Shown piece after piece: positions 15,630-23,903 of a DNA stretch of 39,772 bases. The notes below the pieces were generated by a model. That model worked only from the letters and a program-made list of their open reading frames with translations, was not told the origin of the DNA and made no database searches. This DNA comes from a virus: positions 1 through 39,772 of the IMG/VR virus record IMGVR_UViG_3300025759_000228. The stretch is one strand, 5' to 3'. How positions within the stretch are numbered: the stretch's first letter is position 1; each line of letters opens with the position of its first letter. Position numbers and translations under genes: made by a program.

Positions 15630-17494
15630 TGCCAGTTAAATTTTTAGATAGTGATAAACTTAATACATCGGATAATCAATTGGTATCGAACGCTCCAAAA
15701 AGGAGAGTTGTCTTTCTAGATGAGCTAGACCCAAGTGACCCTAATTATGAACCGACACCAGAGCCTGTAGAAGATTTTACGACCACTGAGAAGGTTATTT
15801 CTGAGAGTGCCCCTATATTAGGAGGGTTATTAGGTTCCGTTTCTGGGGCTGCACAAGGCGCTGCCATAGGTAGCGCAGTTCCTGTGTTAGGAACCGCCGT
15901 AGGTGGGGTTGCTGGTGCTATTATAGGGGGCGCTATAGGTAGTGGTGGAGGACGAGCCTTAGGAGATGTAATGGAGGCTCATTTCGGTGGTAAAGATCGC
16001 CCTGGCTCTGAGATTATGAAGAGATCAGCACGTGAAGCAGGTATGAGCGCACTTATCGACGTCCCCCTTCTTGGACTAGGGGCTGCTGCTAAAGCTGTAC
16101 GTCCAGCGGTGCGTGGCTTATCAAAAAATGTAAGGGCTTCGCGTCTATTAAAGCAATCTAATCAGAGGGTTATTAACAATAAAGCTAAGGTTCAACTTAA
16201 ACTTGATATGATTAATAAGGAAGTCTCTGATGCAAATAAAGCTATAAAAAAAGATCATGCAATTAAAAAAGCAATGTCAGAAGGCAGAGCAGATAAGGCT
16301 CTTGGTAAAATTGGTATAATTCTAGATAAAGAGGTTACTAAAGTTTCTAAAGAGATAGCAGGAGCTTCAAACCAGGCTCTAAAAGAGCTTGGTAAGGAGT
16401 ATGATCTTATAGGGGAGCAGTTCGGTCGTAATACCATAGAGTTAAAGGATACTATTGTCGGTTTGAATAAGTTAAGTAAATCGAATGACCCCGTCATATT
16501 TCAGTCTATGAGTAAAGTTAAAGGTCTAATTAAAACATTAAATGCAAAGAAGAATGGGCACACGGTTAATGACGCGATAGCTTTAAGACGACAAATTACT
16601 GCTCAGGAACGTAAGTTATATAATTCTGGTGGTGAGGTTAGTGGTGCTTTAGCTGAAACTTTATCTGAAATAAGAAGTGTTCTTGATAGCAAGTTATCCG
16701 ATTCAACTTTTGGATTATCTGGTAAATTAGCTGAACGCTACAAGGAAACTATAAATTTAGCTAAATCAAATAAGTTATTTAGGGGTGATTTATTGAAAGC
16801 TGGTAATCTTGGTATGCGTAACGCTGAAGATATAGTGCAAGCTGATATAAAGGGTATGCTAAGAGAGTCAGAGCGAGTAGGTGATAGCTTTCTAAAAGTT
16901 GGCCATAAGCAAGCTCTAGAGATAGCACAGTCAGGTGAAAGCATTTTTGATATAAGTAATAAGAGTGTATTAAAGATAGCTAATCAATCAAAAATACTAA
17001 GGGCTTCTAAGGTACCTGATATGATTAAATTAGCGGATTCAATTGATGAGTCCATGATAAATATAGCCAGGGGTCAGATAAGTAAGTCAAATATTAAAAA
17101 ATCACTAAAGTCAATTGGACAACCTGAGATGGTATCTAATGATCTAGCGGATGTTTTAGAGAGCCGTCTTCTTAAATTAAAAAATCTTGATGTAAAACAA
17201 AAGGATAAATTATTAAAAATGGGGGCAGATAGGGATGTTGCAAATAGCTTACTTGGCACATACATAGCAGGTGATACTGCTGCTAGGGTTCTGCCTGGTG
17301 CGGTTGGAAAATCTATACAAGGTGCAGTTAATCTTTTAGCAATAAAGAAGTGGGCCCCGATTACCGCTGATGTGTTAGACCCAATATTAGAAAAGTATTC
17401 TAAATCCCTATTAAGTGTCCCTTCTTTTAAAAATGAAGCACTAAGACAGATGATGCAGACGGTAGTTAGTGATGTATCTAAAACTGAAAATTAA
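15629..17494 (+). CDS. Internal virion protein with glycine-zipper segment
   Basis: A 621-residue protein, last of the late unit. Residues about 58-112 are a Gly/Ala-rich hydrophobic zipper (GGLLGSVSGAAQGAAIG, then GTAVGGVAGAIIGGAIG), a type of segment able to insert in membranes. The remainder is helical and charged with long coiled-coil stretches (KAKVQLKLDMINKEVSDANKA). Proteins of this kind in podoviruses are packaged and ejected to form a channel across the envelope; that is a family-level inference. Its TAA stop (17492-17494) shares bases with the stop of the opposing early gene. Confidence 0.6.
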   Translation: MPVKFLDSDKLNTSDNQLVSNAPKRRVVFLDELDPSDPNYEPTPEPVEDFTTTEKVISESAPILGGLLGSVSGAAQGAAIGSAVPVLGTAVGGVAGAIIGGAIGSGGGRALGDVMEAHFGGKDRPGSEIMKRSAREAGMSALIDVPLLGLGAAAKAVRPAVRGLSKNVRASRLLKQSNQRVINNKAKVQLKLDMINKEVSDANKAIKKDHAIKKAMSEGRADKALGKIGIILDKEVTKVSKEIAGASNQALKELGKEYDLIGEQFGRNTIELKDTIVGLNKLSKSNDPVIFQSMSKVKGLIKTLNAKKNGHTVNDAIALRRQITAQERKLYNSGGEVSGALAETLSEIRSVLDSKLSDSTFGLSGKLAERYKETINLAKSNKLFRGDLLKAGNLGMRNAEDIVQADIKGMLRESERVGDSFLKVGHKQALEIAQSGESIFDISNKSVLKIANQSKILRASKVPDMIKLADSIDESMINIARGQISKSNIKKSLKSIGQPEMVSNDLADVLESRLLKLKNLDVKQKDKLLKMGADRDVANSLLGTYIAGDTAARVLPGAVGKSIQGAVNLLAIKKWAPITADVLDPILEKYSKSLLSVPSFKNEALRQMMQTVVSDVSKTEN

Positions 17495-17667
17495 TTTTTC
17501 TTATGGTCAATAAACGACTCAGCCATATTTGTAGATGCTATTATAAATAAGCATAAAAACATAGCTAACGATAATTTACCTAAGAAAAAAAGAACTACCG
17601 CACTGTACCCTGAGATCTCAATATACAGTGCGGTTAATATAATCCCTAAAGCTATTAATATTTTCAT
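17491..17667 (-). CDS. Small membrane protein, last gene of the early unit
   Basis: 58 residues, with two hydrophobic stretches: residues 2-15 (KILIALGIILTALY) and about 22-43 (AVVLFFLGKLSLAMFLCLFI), then a short charged tail ending HKKN. It starts by ATGA overlap with the preceding gene, the pattern used throughout this operon, which argues that it is real. Its stop shares the bases TTAA with the last late gene on the other strand. A terminator-like hairpin lies within the coding part. Function unknown. Confidence 0.6.
   Translation of the reverse strand: MKILIALGIILTALYIEISGYSAVVLFFLGKLSLAMFLCLFIIASTNMAESFIDHKKN
17582..17634 (-). terminator. Terminator-like hairpin for the early unit
   Basis: Perfect 11-bp arms, ACCGCACTGTA (17597-17607) and TACAGTGCGGT (17624-17634), with a loop containing the palindrome TGAGATCTCA (17611-17620). 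Read on the minus strand it is followed by AGTTCTTTTTTTCTT (17596-17582), as expected for an intrinsic terminator of early transcription. It would also form in late transcripts running past 17494, though the T run is weak there. It sits inside the 58-codon gene. Confidence 0.8.
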
Positions 17668-17948
17668 TTAGAAATTTCTGTGATTAATTGGTGCTTAAGA
17701 ATATTCGTCATTCCTTTGTGAGTTTTAATTAGATCTAATATTTTATTTTTATCTGTATCATCTACTTTAATTACGCCTTCTGTCATTAGACTTACTGCCC
17801 ATGCTATATACTTACCTGGTTCCTCTGTGTTTGCTCCAGCAAAGAAATTGCCAAGTGTTTTTGCGAGAGTTAATGTATTCCCATTCTCGTCCTTAAGTTC
17901 TTTTTGGTTTAGATCCACAATAGATTTATCTAGGTTTATTTTTTTCAT
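17664..17948 (-). CDS. Hypothetical early protein
   Basis: A 94-residue soluble protein I do not recognise. It opens with MKKINLDKSIVDLNQKELKD and has a helix with LAKTLGNFFAG near residue 30 and a C-terminal helix (LDLIKTHKGMTNILKHQLI). It starts and ends by ATGA overlap with its neighbours, so it is co-translated with the ribbon-helix-helix gene before it and the membrane protein after it. Small proteins with a DxxGxxLTL core are frequent in phage early regions, without known function. Confidence 0.7.
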   Translation of the reverse strand: MKKINLDKSIVDLNQKELKDENGNTLTLAKTLGNFFAGANTEEPGKYIAWAVSLMTEGVIKVDDTDKNKILDLIKTHKGMTNILKHQLITEISK

Positions 17949-18103
17949 TTTTTTAGCTCCTCATTATCTTTAGTTATTAAATACCATATATACGCAGACA
18001 TCGACATATTTCTTTTATTAGCACACTCCTTCATATATTTCTTTTGATCTGAATTTACTCTCATATAGAAGTGCTCTGACTTCTTATTGTTTATAATAAC
18101 CAT
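17945..18103 (-). CDS. Ribbon-helix-helix-like small protein
   Basis: 52 residues, MVIINNKKSEHFYMRVNSDQ and so on. The basic start, the strand FYMRVN, then helices SDQKKYMKECANKRN and SMSAYIWYLI match the ribbon-helix-helix layout of small DNA-binding regulators. The start at 18103 has AAGGA 8 bases upstream and lies inside the end of the dehydratase gene (13-base overlap). It could regulate the early unit. Target unknown. Confidence 0.6.
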   Translation of the reverse strand: MVIINNKKSEHFYMRVNSDQKKYMKECANKRNMSMSAYIWYLITKDNEELKK

Positions 18104-19104
18104 CTATCATTCCTTAATGACCAGTATACGGTATTACAAAGATTATCCATGACGTTTCCTGGCTCCCACCCTATAGACTTCATTCTAGAACCATCTAATG
18201 CATACCTCAAGTCGTGCCCTGGTCTTGATGAGTGGAAGTCCACCATCTCATATATTAATTCTTTACCAACGTTTAAAGCTATTGTCTTTGCAAGCTCAAG
18301 ATTATCTATTTCCTTTGACCCCACAATATTGAATTTCTGACATTTTACACCGCTATCGTGTATGGGCATGTTAACTGTATCGTAATTTATAAGATGCAAA
18401 AGTGCAGATGCGACATCTTTTGCATGTATATAATGCCTAGAACCAGCCTTTTTCATTGACTCATCCGAGTGTATTGTTACTTTCTGACCATCCCTAACCT
18501 TCTTAATGCACATTGGTATGAATTTTTCTGGATGCTGACGCTCTCCAAATACATTCATAGTATGTGTAATTATAGCTGGTAGTCCGTATGTGTTGTGATA
18601 GGCTACTACAAGCTCCTCAGCAGCAGCTTTTGATGCGCTATAAGGGTTTGTCGAGTTATATCTATCATACTCTTTATACGATAAACCCTGTGGTGCTGGA
18701 CCAAATATTTCGTCCGTAGAAAAATATATAAACTTCTTTAATGATTTAAGTTTTCTTGCATAATCCATGATATTTACTGTACCTACTGTATTATCAAGAA
18801 CAAAATCCATAGGGTAATCAATTGATCTATCTACATGAGACCCTGCTGCAAGGTGCGCGATATAGTCAACATCTCCAATCATTTTTGATATCATAGGGTT
18901 TACTGCCGACTTTAAGTCATGATGTACGATTGATAATCGTTTTGAGTTTTTTACAGAATCCATATTTAGATCTGAAATTCTATTTAGATTTCCACTATAG
19001 TCTAGTCTATCAAGACATACTATATCCCAATCAGTATTCAGGTAAATGTATTCTAGTAAATGATGCCCTATGAATCCGGCTGCACCAGTTATTAATATCC
19101 TCAT
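18091..19104 (-). CDS. NAD-dependent sugar-nucleotide 4,6-dehydratase (RmlB-like)
   Basis: A 337-residue extended short-chain dehydrogenase. The NAD-binding GAAGFIGHH (residues 7-15) is intact, as are HLAAGSHVDRS (about 84-94), the dehydratase active-site STDE at 129-132 and the YSASK catalytic pair, Tyr155 and Lys159. The substrate region NVFGERQHPEKFIPMCI matches the NYGPyqfPEKLIPl stretch of dTDP-glucose 4,6-dehydratases, so a dTDP-hexose or UDP-HexNAc 4,6-dehydratase is expected. This makes 4-keto-6-deoxy sugar nucleotides, precursors of rhamnose-type or bacillosamine-type sugars (and of pseudaminic or legionaminic acid if UDP-HexNAc is used). It overlaps the upstream DUF6378 gene by 4 bases. 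Confidence 0.88.
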   Translation of the reverse strand: MRILITGAAGFIGHHLLEYIYLNTDWDIVCLDRLDYSGNLNRISDLNMDSVKNSKRLSIVHHDLKSAVNPMISKMIGDVDYIAHLAAGSHVDRSIDYPMDFVLDNTVGTVNIMDYARKLKSLKKFIYFSTDEIFGPAPQGLSYKEYDRYNSTNPYSASKAAAEELVVAYHNTYGLPAIITHTMNVFGERQHPEKFIPMCIKKVRDGQKVTIHSDESMKKAGSRHYIHAKDVASALLHLINYDTVNMPIHDSGVKCQKFNIVGSKEIDNLELAKTIALNVGKELIYEMVDFHSSRPGHDLRYALDGSRMKSIGWEPGNVMDNLCNTVYWSLRNDRWLL

Positions 19105-19379
19105 TCCAAACCCTCTATCATAGCAGCAGTTCTAGCATACCCTGCCATATCTACTAAATTGTCTCTTTTATGAGCAGCCTTCTCTCTTGCTACTTTAAAT
19201 AAAACCATCATTAAAGACACATCCTTCTTAGACACATCTACACCTAGATATCCTGACCATAGATCAGCTATATCCTGGAAGTTGTGCTTAGGATCCCCGT
19301 ACTGAGTCATTCTATTATTGGATGTTATGTCTAAAGCTTCCATTAATATAGACGCATCCTTCTCGTTTTTTATCTGCAT
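19101..19379 (-). CDS. DUF6378 protein
   Basis: 92 residues from the ATG at 19379, which has GAGGAG 8 bases before it; the longer frame to 19457 would translate through the upstream hairpin and the end of the nuclease gene and is not favoured. It carries the DUF6378 pattern NNRMTQYGDPKHNFQDIADLW, then SKKDVSLMMVLFKVAREKA and KRDNLVDMAGYARTAA. DUF6378 proteins are common in phage early regions; their role is not established, but they resemble all-alpha NTP pyrophosphohydrolase-like helical domains in pattern. Confidence 0.75.
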   Translation of the reverse strand: MQIKNEKDASILMEALDITSNNRMTQYGDPKHNFQDIADLWSGYLGVDVSKKDVSLMMVLFKVAREKAAHKRDNLVDMAGYARTAAMIEGLE

Positions 19380-19400
19380 TTTTTGTCTCCTCAAATAAAT

Positions 19401-19440
19401 ACCACCCTGGTGCCCAGGGAGGGGGGTGACCCAGGATGGT
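19401..19440 (-). promoter_or_regulatory. GC-rich hairpin before the DUF6378 gene
   Basis: Read on the minus strand, ACCATCCTGG (19440-19431) pairs with CCAGGGTGGT (19410-19401); the single T/G contact is a wobble in RNA, so the arms pair over 10 bp only in the mRNA sense. The 20-base loop contains C6 and CCCTGGG. It lies 8 bases upstream of the ribosome-binding site of the next gene, has no T run, and is far more GC-rich than its surroundings. It could shape translation or mRNA stability. Confidence 0.6.
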
Positions 19441-19443
19441 AAT

Positions 19444-19454
19444 ATACAATGTAT
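19444..19454. promoter_or_regulatory. Palindrome ATACAATGTAT
   Basis: Perfect inverted repeat ATACA-A-TGTAT at the end of the nuclease gene. A second palindrome (TGTAT-C-ATACA, 19450-19460) overlaps it. The same 11-mer (opposite strand reading) recurs at 32526-32536 beside the internal early promoter, so both may bind the same regulator. Confidence 0.4.
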
Positions 19455-19759
19455 CATACAGTGTTATCTATTTCAATTATTTTATCTATTACTTCCTGGA
19501 CACTCTTCGCAACAAAAGCAATCCCACCACAGTTATTGACGCTATCGATAAACCAATCTTGTAGCTTCGTCGTCCCTTTCTTGTTACTTGGAGTCTTAAC
19601 CTCGATAGCAACGAATTTCCCTTTATAAACACCGATGAGGTCTGAGATACCAGCCATTTGCATTGGCCCCCCATGTATCTTAAAAAAGAATGACTGGTCA
19701 TAACTGTTTAGCTCCTTTTTTATTTTTAGTACGAGTGCGCTTTCTTGCTTCATTGCCAT
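19454..19759 (-). CDS. VRR-NUC domain nuclease
   Basis: A 101-residue PD-(D/E)xK nuclease of the stand-alone VRR-NUC type. Visible signatures are FFFKIHGGPMQMAGISDLIGVYKG (substrate/metal Asp in ISDLIG near residue 39), VAIEVKT (the E-x-K pair near residues 52-54) and WFIDSVNNCGGIAFVAKS. Such small phage proteins act on branched or nicked DNA, for example during recombination or packaging. The start at 19759 lies inside the end of the preceding gene (62-base overlap); it is needed to keep the N-terminal helix typical of the family. Confidence 0.88.
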   Translation of the reverse strand: MAMKQESALVLKIKKELNSYDQSFFFKIHGGPMQMAGISDLIGVYKGKFVAIEVKTPSNKKGTTKLQDWFIDSVNNCGGIAFVAKSVQEVIDKIIEIDNTV

Positions 19760-20174
19760 TTAAAATATCTCCTTCGAATTGTACTTTAATTTCATGTATC
19801 TTTCTTAAATCTTTACAACTGTAATTTTTTAACTCCTCTGTTTCTGATGGGGTGTATTTTATAATCTCTCCATTCTTAATATTTCTAAATATCCAAGTTC
19901 TTTGATCTTCACTTATATACATTTTATGATCATCTAAAAAACTTAGACCACCCATCGGTATTACTCTTTCAGGGATATTTTTAAGACCCCCCCAGGCGTA
20001 AGATTCAGACTCTTCCCTCCATCCAATATTTTTATAATGCTCCTTTGCTAAACTAACACAGTCATTATGTACTTTTATAAATTTATTATAGTTAGCCTCT
20101 GTATTGATAGTCATTACATATTCACGAACCTTACATAACGCCTTATATTGTGGCGTTGTAAAAAACATACTCAT
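19698..20174 (-). CDS. Hypothetical early protein
   Basis: A 158-residue soluble protein with no family that I recognise. It opens with a helix (TPQYKALCKVREYVMTI) and has a central WREESESYAWGGLKNIPERV stretch with a following DHKMYISEDQRTWIF strand pair. It ends in a very basic tail (ARKRTRTKNKKGAKQL) that could contact nucleic acid. That tail is coded by DNA also used by the start of the VRR-NUC gene. It begins by 1-base overlap with the primase-helicase stop, so the two are co-translated and may work in replication. Confidence 0.65.
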   Translation of the reverse strand: MSMFFTTPQYKALCKVREYVMTINTEANYNKFIKVHNDCVSLAKEHYKNIGWREESESYAWGGLKNIPERVIPMGGLSFLDDHKMYISEDQRTWIFRNIKNGEIIKYTPSETEELKNYSCKDLRKIHEIKVQFEGDILNGNEARKRTRTKNKKGAKQL

Positions 20175-23113
20175 TAATCTAGCCCCTCTTCATTAAAGTC
20201 ATACTCTACTTCTGTTTTTATATTATTCATCTTATTTATATCCTCTAGAACCTCTTCGTCAAAATTGTTTTTATATGTCATTATTGCCTTTAGCATTCTG
20301 CATCTATCTAATATTATCGCAGACCCTTTTGAGCCCCCTGTATTATGGTTTTTTAGATCCGAGTCTTTATCTATTATATGAAACTTCCTCAATAATTGCT
20401 TAAGCTTCTGGTATGTCATATAACTAAAATCATCTTCATTCTCTTTACTCTTTAAGACGTCTTTAATGAAGTGATCGCTTATTCCTCTACGTATATATAC
20501 ATCGCCATCATATAGGAAGCTCATATCTTTTATTTTTCCATCCTGAACTCTTTTAATCCAAAGATATAACCTCTCTACTATCTCTAATGATTTAGTATCC
20601 CCGCCAAACGCCTCTCTTGTATCTACTCCATCCCTTGCCTTTTCAAGCATAATATTAAAAACACTCTCATTTACATGTGACTTATCATCTATTAGCTTTG
20701 CTACACATAGGTATGGGGTCCACAACTCTTTCTGCCTAAATGTAACCTTACTCTTTTTTAACTCTTCGCGCTTATTAGATAATGATGTTCTGTAGATATC
20801 GTCAACATCCTTCGCGTACTGCATCCCAAAGCAATAGATCATATCTCTAAGCTCCTGAGATTCATCTTTCACGTTAGCCTCTATAAGCTCCTCTATCTCA
20901 ACGCCCTCCATGGCTCTAATCATCTCTAATAAAATCATCCTATCTTCAAGTATGGAGTCGGCGCCTTTTGTTCCAGCAAATATTTTCATACAGTAGTTAT
21001 GAAACGTAACAACCGAGTTCGATTGTCCCTCACACCTTGTTGCCGAACCGCTCTTTTTGTACCCAGCCTTCAAAAGTTCTAATTTTTCTGACTGCCCTAC
21101 CTCTCTTTGCTTTTGAGTTGGGTTAAGATTTTCAGCTTCATCTATAAGAAGCATGCAGCGGAACGCCTCAACACTCCTAAAAAGGGCTGCATCAGATATT
21201 GATGACGCAAGTTGCGAGTTAAAACCTAAGAGATGAAATATCTCTAAAAGTGTCGTTTTGCCAGACCTTTTTTCAGCTAGAAGGTGGACATAGCCGACTG
21301 CATTGAAAACCATAAATAACGATGTCACCATTAATAATACTGCACAGAATGAAGCATCGTAATTTTTTTTAAAATAAACAAATCTATTTATAAATTTAAG
21401 AAGTTTCTCGTATAAATCTCTTGGATCTACCATGGCCTTGCCATTTACGTACTTATTTACCGAGTATGGGCCATCCTTAAAAGACCAGTACTCACACCTA
21501 TACTCAGGGCCTAATTTCCTCTGTAGCGCGAAGTTTTCTTTAATAATCTGGTAATCTTTTACTACCGAGATATCTCCATTCGAGCAAACCATTAAAACTT
21601 CATTAACAACCTTCATTATTCCATTTTTATCAGTAACGGTCTTAGGTCTTGTTATTGTGTAATAAAGAAACCCCTCCTTATAATCTTGCCCTGAGCTTAT
21701 TAGCTTTATATCATTTTCATGATCTTTAAATATAGACGACTTATCATCCTCTGTATCCTTATCTTTGAACACCTCAGTTTGACTTGAAAAGACCAAGTCT
21801 TGTATAGACCTAAGTATATTTTTAAATGATGATAACTTGAATCGTTGCTTTATCTTATCTAAAACGTAAACCTCAGCAATATGTTTCGGCATACTTGAAA
21901 GGAGGTTGCATATCGGTTCTAGTTTTAAAACGAGATCTTTCTTGTCAGTATCAGGTGGTATTTTATTAATTAAGTGATCTATATAAGATTCTGATTCTAA
22001 CTTTAATTCATGGAAAGCCTCGACACCTTTATCTTTTATAAATTCATTTAAATCTATTTTAGATACTCCAGGGCCCCTAGGCAATAGTATAACAAAAGGG
22101 TTAATGCCAGCATGTAACAACATTTCACAAATTCTATCAGTACCCTTCTGGCCAGCCTGATTTTCATCGTTATCATTAGCGATATAAACCCGTTTAAAAT
22201 TCTTACAAAATTCAACGACTCTTCCATACTCATCTCTTTTGAATGATGTCGTGACCGCAGATACGGAATTGATCCCATGCATCTTTGCTGATAAATAATC
22301 TGTAACCCCTTCCGTTATGACAACTTCATCATTGTCTTTGCTGCACTTAATTATCTGGTTTTTTATTGATTTTGATACCCATGGTCTTTTCTCAGAGTTT
22401 AAGTATTGCTTAAAATACTTTGGGGACTCTACTCCATTGCCCCAATTATTTGTTTTTGATGTCTTTCTACCTATGGTGTACTTTACCACACCGTAGTCAT
22501 TATATGGGATGACTAATCTCCCTTGGTATATATGGAATACTCCCGTCTTTGATTTTTCTGATTTATTAAATAACCCTGATGACAAAAGCTCCTCTTGAGT
22601 CCAGTATTCCCGCATATTCACCGAAGGACATACCGCACCATACCCCCATCTTTCAGTCTCTAAAAATTCTTTATTGAATCCATATTTTTTACATATAGAC
22701 TCAGCCATATTTGTTTTTTTTAACTGTGACTGATATTCGGATACCGCATATTCGATTATATCAAATACAGGCGAGTAAACACCTCCCTCATATGATGAGT
22801 CCTGTTGATTTATCTCATATTTATTTGCAAGGTATTTTATAGCCCCTTTAAATGACTCTGATGCTTTTTTACCTCTTGAGCATGACCCAAATTTTATTAG
22901 CTCTATTAGATGTATATAATTACCGGATACACCGCAGTTAAAGCAATTAAATGTCGGCTCTATTGTGTTTACCTGAAAGCTAGTCCCAGACTTGCTACTA
23001 TGCCCCACAGGGCATTTCCCTATATAGTTATGCCCATTTTCTTTCATCTCTGGGAGATAGCTTAATACCTCACTTATAGTGAGTCTTTTATTTATCTCAT
23101 CTATTATATTCAT
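20174..23113 (-). CDS. Primase-helicase (zinc-finger, TOPRIM and P-loop ATPase)
   Basis: A 979-residue replication protein. Residues 34-60 form a CHC2-like zinc finger (Cys34, His38, Cys57, Cys60). A TOPRIM domain follows at about 263-330, with EVVITEGVTD (Glu268) and the metal-binding DND at 313-315. The central region is charged. An ATPase domain lies from about 605, with the P loop AEKRSGKTT (GKT at 618-620) and Walker B LLIDEAE (655-661). This is the DNA-loading and primer-making engine of the phage. The start overlaps the previous stop by one base (TAATG). No polymerase gene accompanies it, so a host replicative polymerase is probably recruited. Confidence 0.9.
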   Translation of the reverse strand: MNIIDEINKRLTISEVLSYLPEMKENGHNYIGKCPVGHSSKSGTSFQVNTIEPTFNCFNCGVSGNYIHLIELIKFGSCSRGKKASESFKGAIKYLANKYEINQQDSSYEGGVYSPVFDIIEYAVSEYQSQLKKTNMAESICKKYGFNKEFLETERWGYGAVCPSVNMREYWTQEELLSSGLFNKSEKSKTGVFHIYQGRLVIPYNDYGVVKYTIGRKTSKTNNWGNGVESPKYFKQYLNSEKRPWVSKSIKNQIIKCSKDNDEVVITEGVTDYLSAKMHGINSVSAVTTSFKRDEYGRVVEFCKNFKRVYIANDNDENQAGQKGTDRICEMLLHAGINPFVILLPRGPGVSKIDLNEFIKDKGVEAFHELKLESESYIDHLINKIPPDTDKKDLVLKLEPICNLLSSMPKHIAEVYVLDKIKQRFKLSSFKNILRSIQDLVFSSQTEVFKDKDTEDDKSSIFKDHENDIKLISSGQDYKEGFLYYTITRPKTVTDKNGIMKVVNEVLMVCSNGDISVVKDYQIIKENFALQRKLGPEYRCEYWSFKDGPYSVNKYVNGKAMVDPRDLYEKLLKFINRFVYFKKNYDASFCAVLLMVTSLFMVFNAVGYVHLLAEKRSGKTTLLEIFHLLGFNSQLASSISDAALFRSVEAFRCMLLIDEAENLNPTQKQREVGQSEKLELLKAGYKKSGSATRCEGQSNSVVTFHNYCMKIFAGTKGADSILEDRMILLEMIRAMEGVEIEELIEANVKDESQELRDMIYCFGMQYAKDVDDIYRTSLSNKREELKKSKVTFRQKELWTPYLCVAKLIDDKSHVNESVFNIMLEKARDGVDTREAFGGDTKSLEIVERLYLWIKRVQDGKIKDMSFLYDGDVYIRRGISDHFIKDVLKSKENEDDFSYMTYQKLKQLLRKFHIIDKDSDLKNHNTGGSKGSAIILDRCRMLKAIMTYKNNFDEEVLEDINKMNNIKTEVEYDFNEEGLD

Positions 23114-23631
23114 TATCTTAGCTCACTAGGTAGATGGACTTCATGTGCTTTTGTTATAAGTGCACCACAGTAAGTTGATACATTACTGCTCTTTAGACAC
23201 TCACTCCTCATTGTTATTACACCGTTTTCAACCCCCTCATTATTGTATGTTCGTACTTCATTTAGATTATTTGATACCAATATGTCAGCGGTCTTTTTTA
23301 TAAACCCAGATTTAAACCCTATAACAGACGGTAGTACTACAGACACTATATCGTAGTGGTCCCCCATAGATAGGTATACCCATCTTGCTATAAGAAAAAC
23401 TGAATCCTCTGGCTCTAATGCATTCTTAGGTCGCATTAAAACACTTAGCTTATCATCACCCATTTCGAGGAACCGCTCGATGTCCGTTGCTAACGCAACT
23501 CTAGATATCCTCTTATCTCTTAGGCACTCTTTTATTACATCATCCATAAGAATCTCATTTTTACTTGGGAATCTTTTAGAGTTTTTTTTAGCGCAAATTA
23601 TTACAAGTATTTTATTAATTTCTCGTTCCAT
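23113..23631 (-). CDS. CMP-nonulosonate cytidylyltransferase-like protein (NeuA type), short form
   Basis: A 172-residue protein with the NeuA-like opening ILVIICAKKNSKRFPSKNE, which corresponds to the CTP-binding SKR...GKN loop (residues 7-25). RVALATD (44-50), VLMRPKNALEPEDS and YDIVSVVLPSVIGFKSG follow the family order. It is shorter than usual (about 220-230 residues), and the C-terminal IDxxxDL metal segment is not recognisable. It may therefore be a reduced enzyme, or have altered activity. It sits downstream of NeuB and a HAD phosphatase, with a 31-base overlap at its start. Role: activate a nonulosonic acid with CMP. Confidence 0.7.
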   Translation of the reverse strand: MEREINKILVIICAKKNSKRFPSKNEILMDDVIKECLRDKRISRVALATDIERFLEMGDDKLSVLMRPKNALEPEDSVFLIARWVYLSMGDHYDIVSVVLPSVIGFKSGFIKKTADILVSNNLNEVRTYNNEGVENGVITMRSECLKSSNVSTYCGALITKAHEVHLPSELR

Positions 23632-23903
23632 TCTTCAAACCTCACGCCTTTATCATCAATGTATAAGTCTGCCACTGGCTTCCCGAACTGAATAAGATCG
23701 TATTTAACCTTATTCCTACTTAACCAACTTTTAGTAATGCTAAGGTTGTTTATATGTCTTCCTGTGTGAATAATTACTATATTCCCTGTTTTTTTTAGTT
23801 GGGCCATAATTAAAATTGTATTTCTTATAGGACTTCTAAATTGATAATCATCATGGTCTATCTCACATATGACCCCGTCCATGTCAAAACAGTATGTCTT
23901 CAT
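23601..23903 (-). CDS. HAD-family phosphatase
   Basis: A 100-residue HAD hydrolase. Motif I is CFDMDGVIC (Asp7 and Asp9 expected nucleophile and acid), motif II IIHTGR (Thr near residue 46), and the last acidic motif is ADLYIDDKGV (Asp77-Asp78). The GKPVADLYIDDK ending is typical of small capsule/sugar-phosphate phosphatases. Between NeuB and NeuA it would remove the phosphate from nonulosonate-9-phosphate, as in sialic acid synthesis from phosphorylated precursors. It overlaps NeuB by 4 bases (ATGA) and NeuA by 31. Confidence 0.85.
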   Translation of the reverse strand: MKTYCFDMDGVICEIDHDDYQFRSPIRNTILIMAQLKKTGNIVIIHTGRHINNLSITKSWLSRNKVKYDLIQFGKPVADLYIDDKGVRFEEWNEKLIKYL

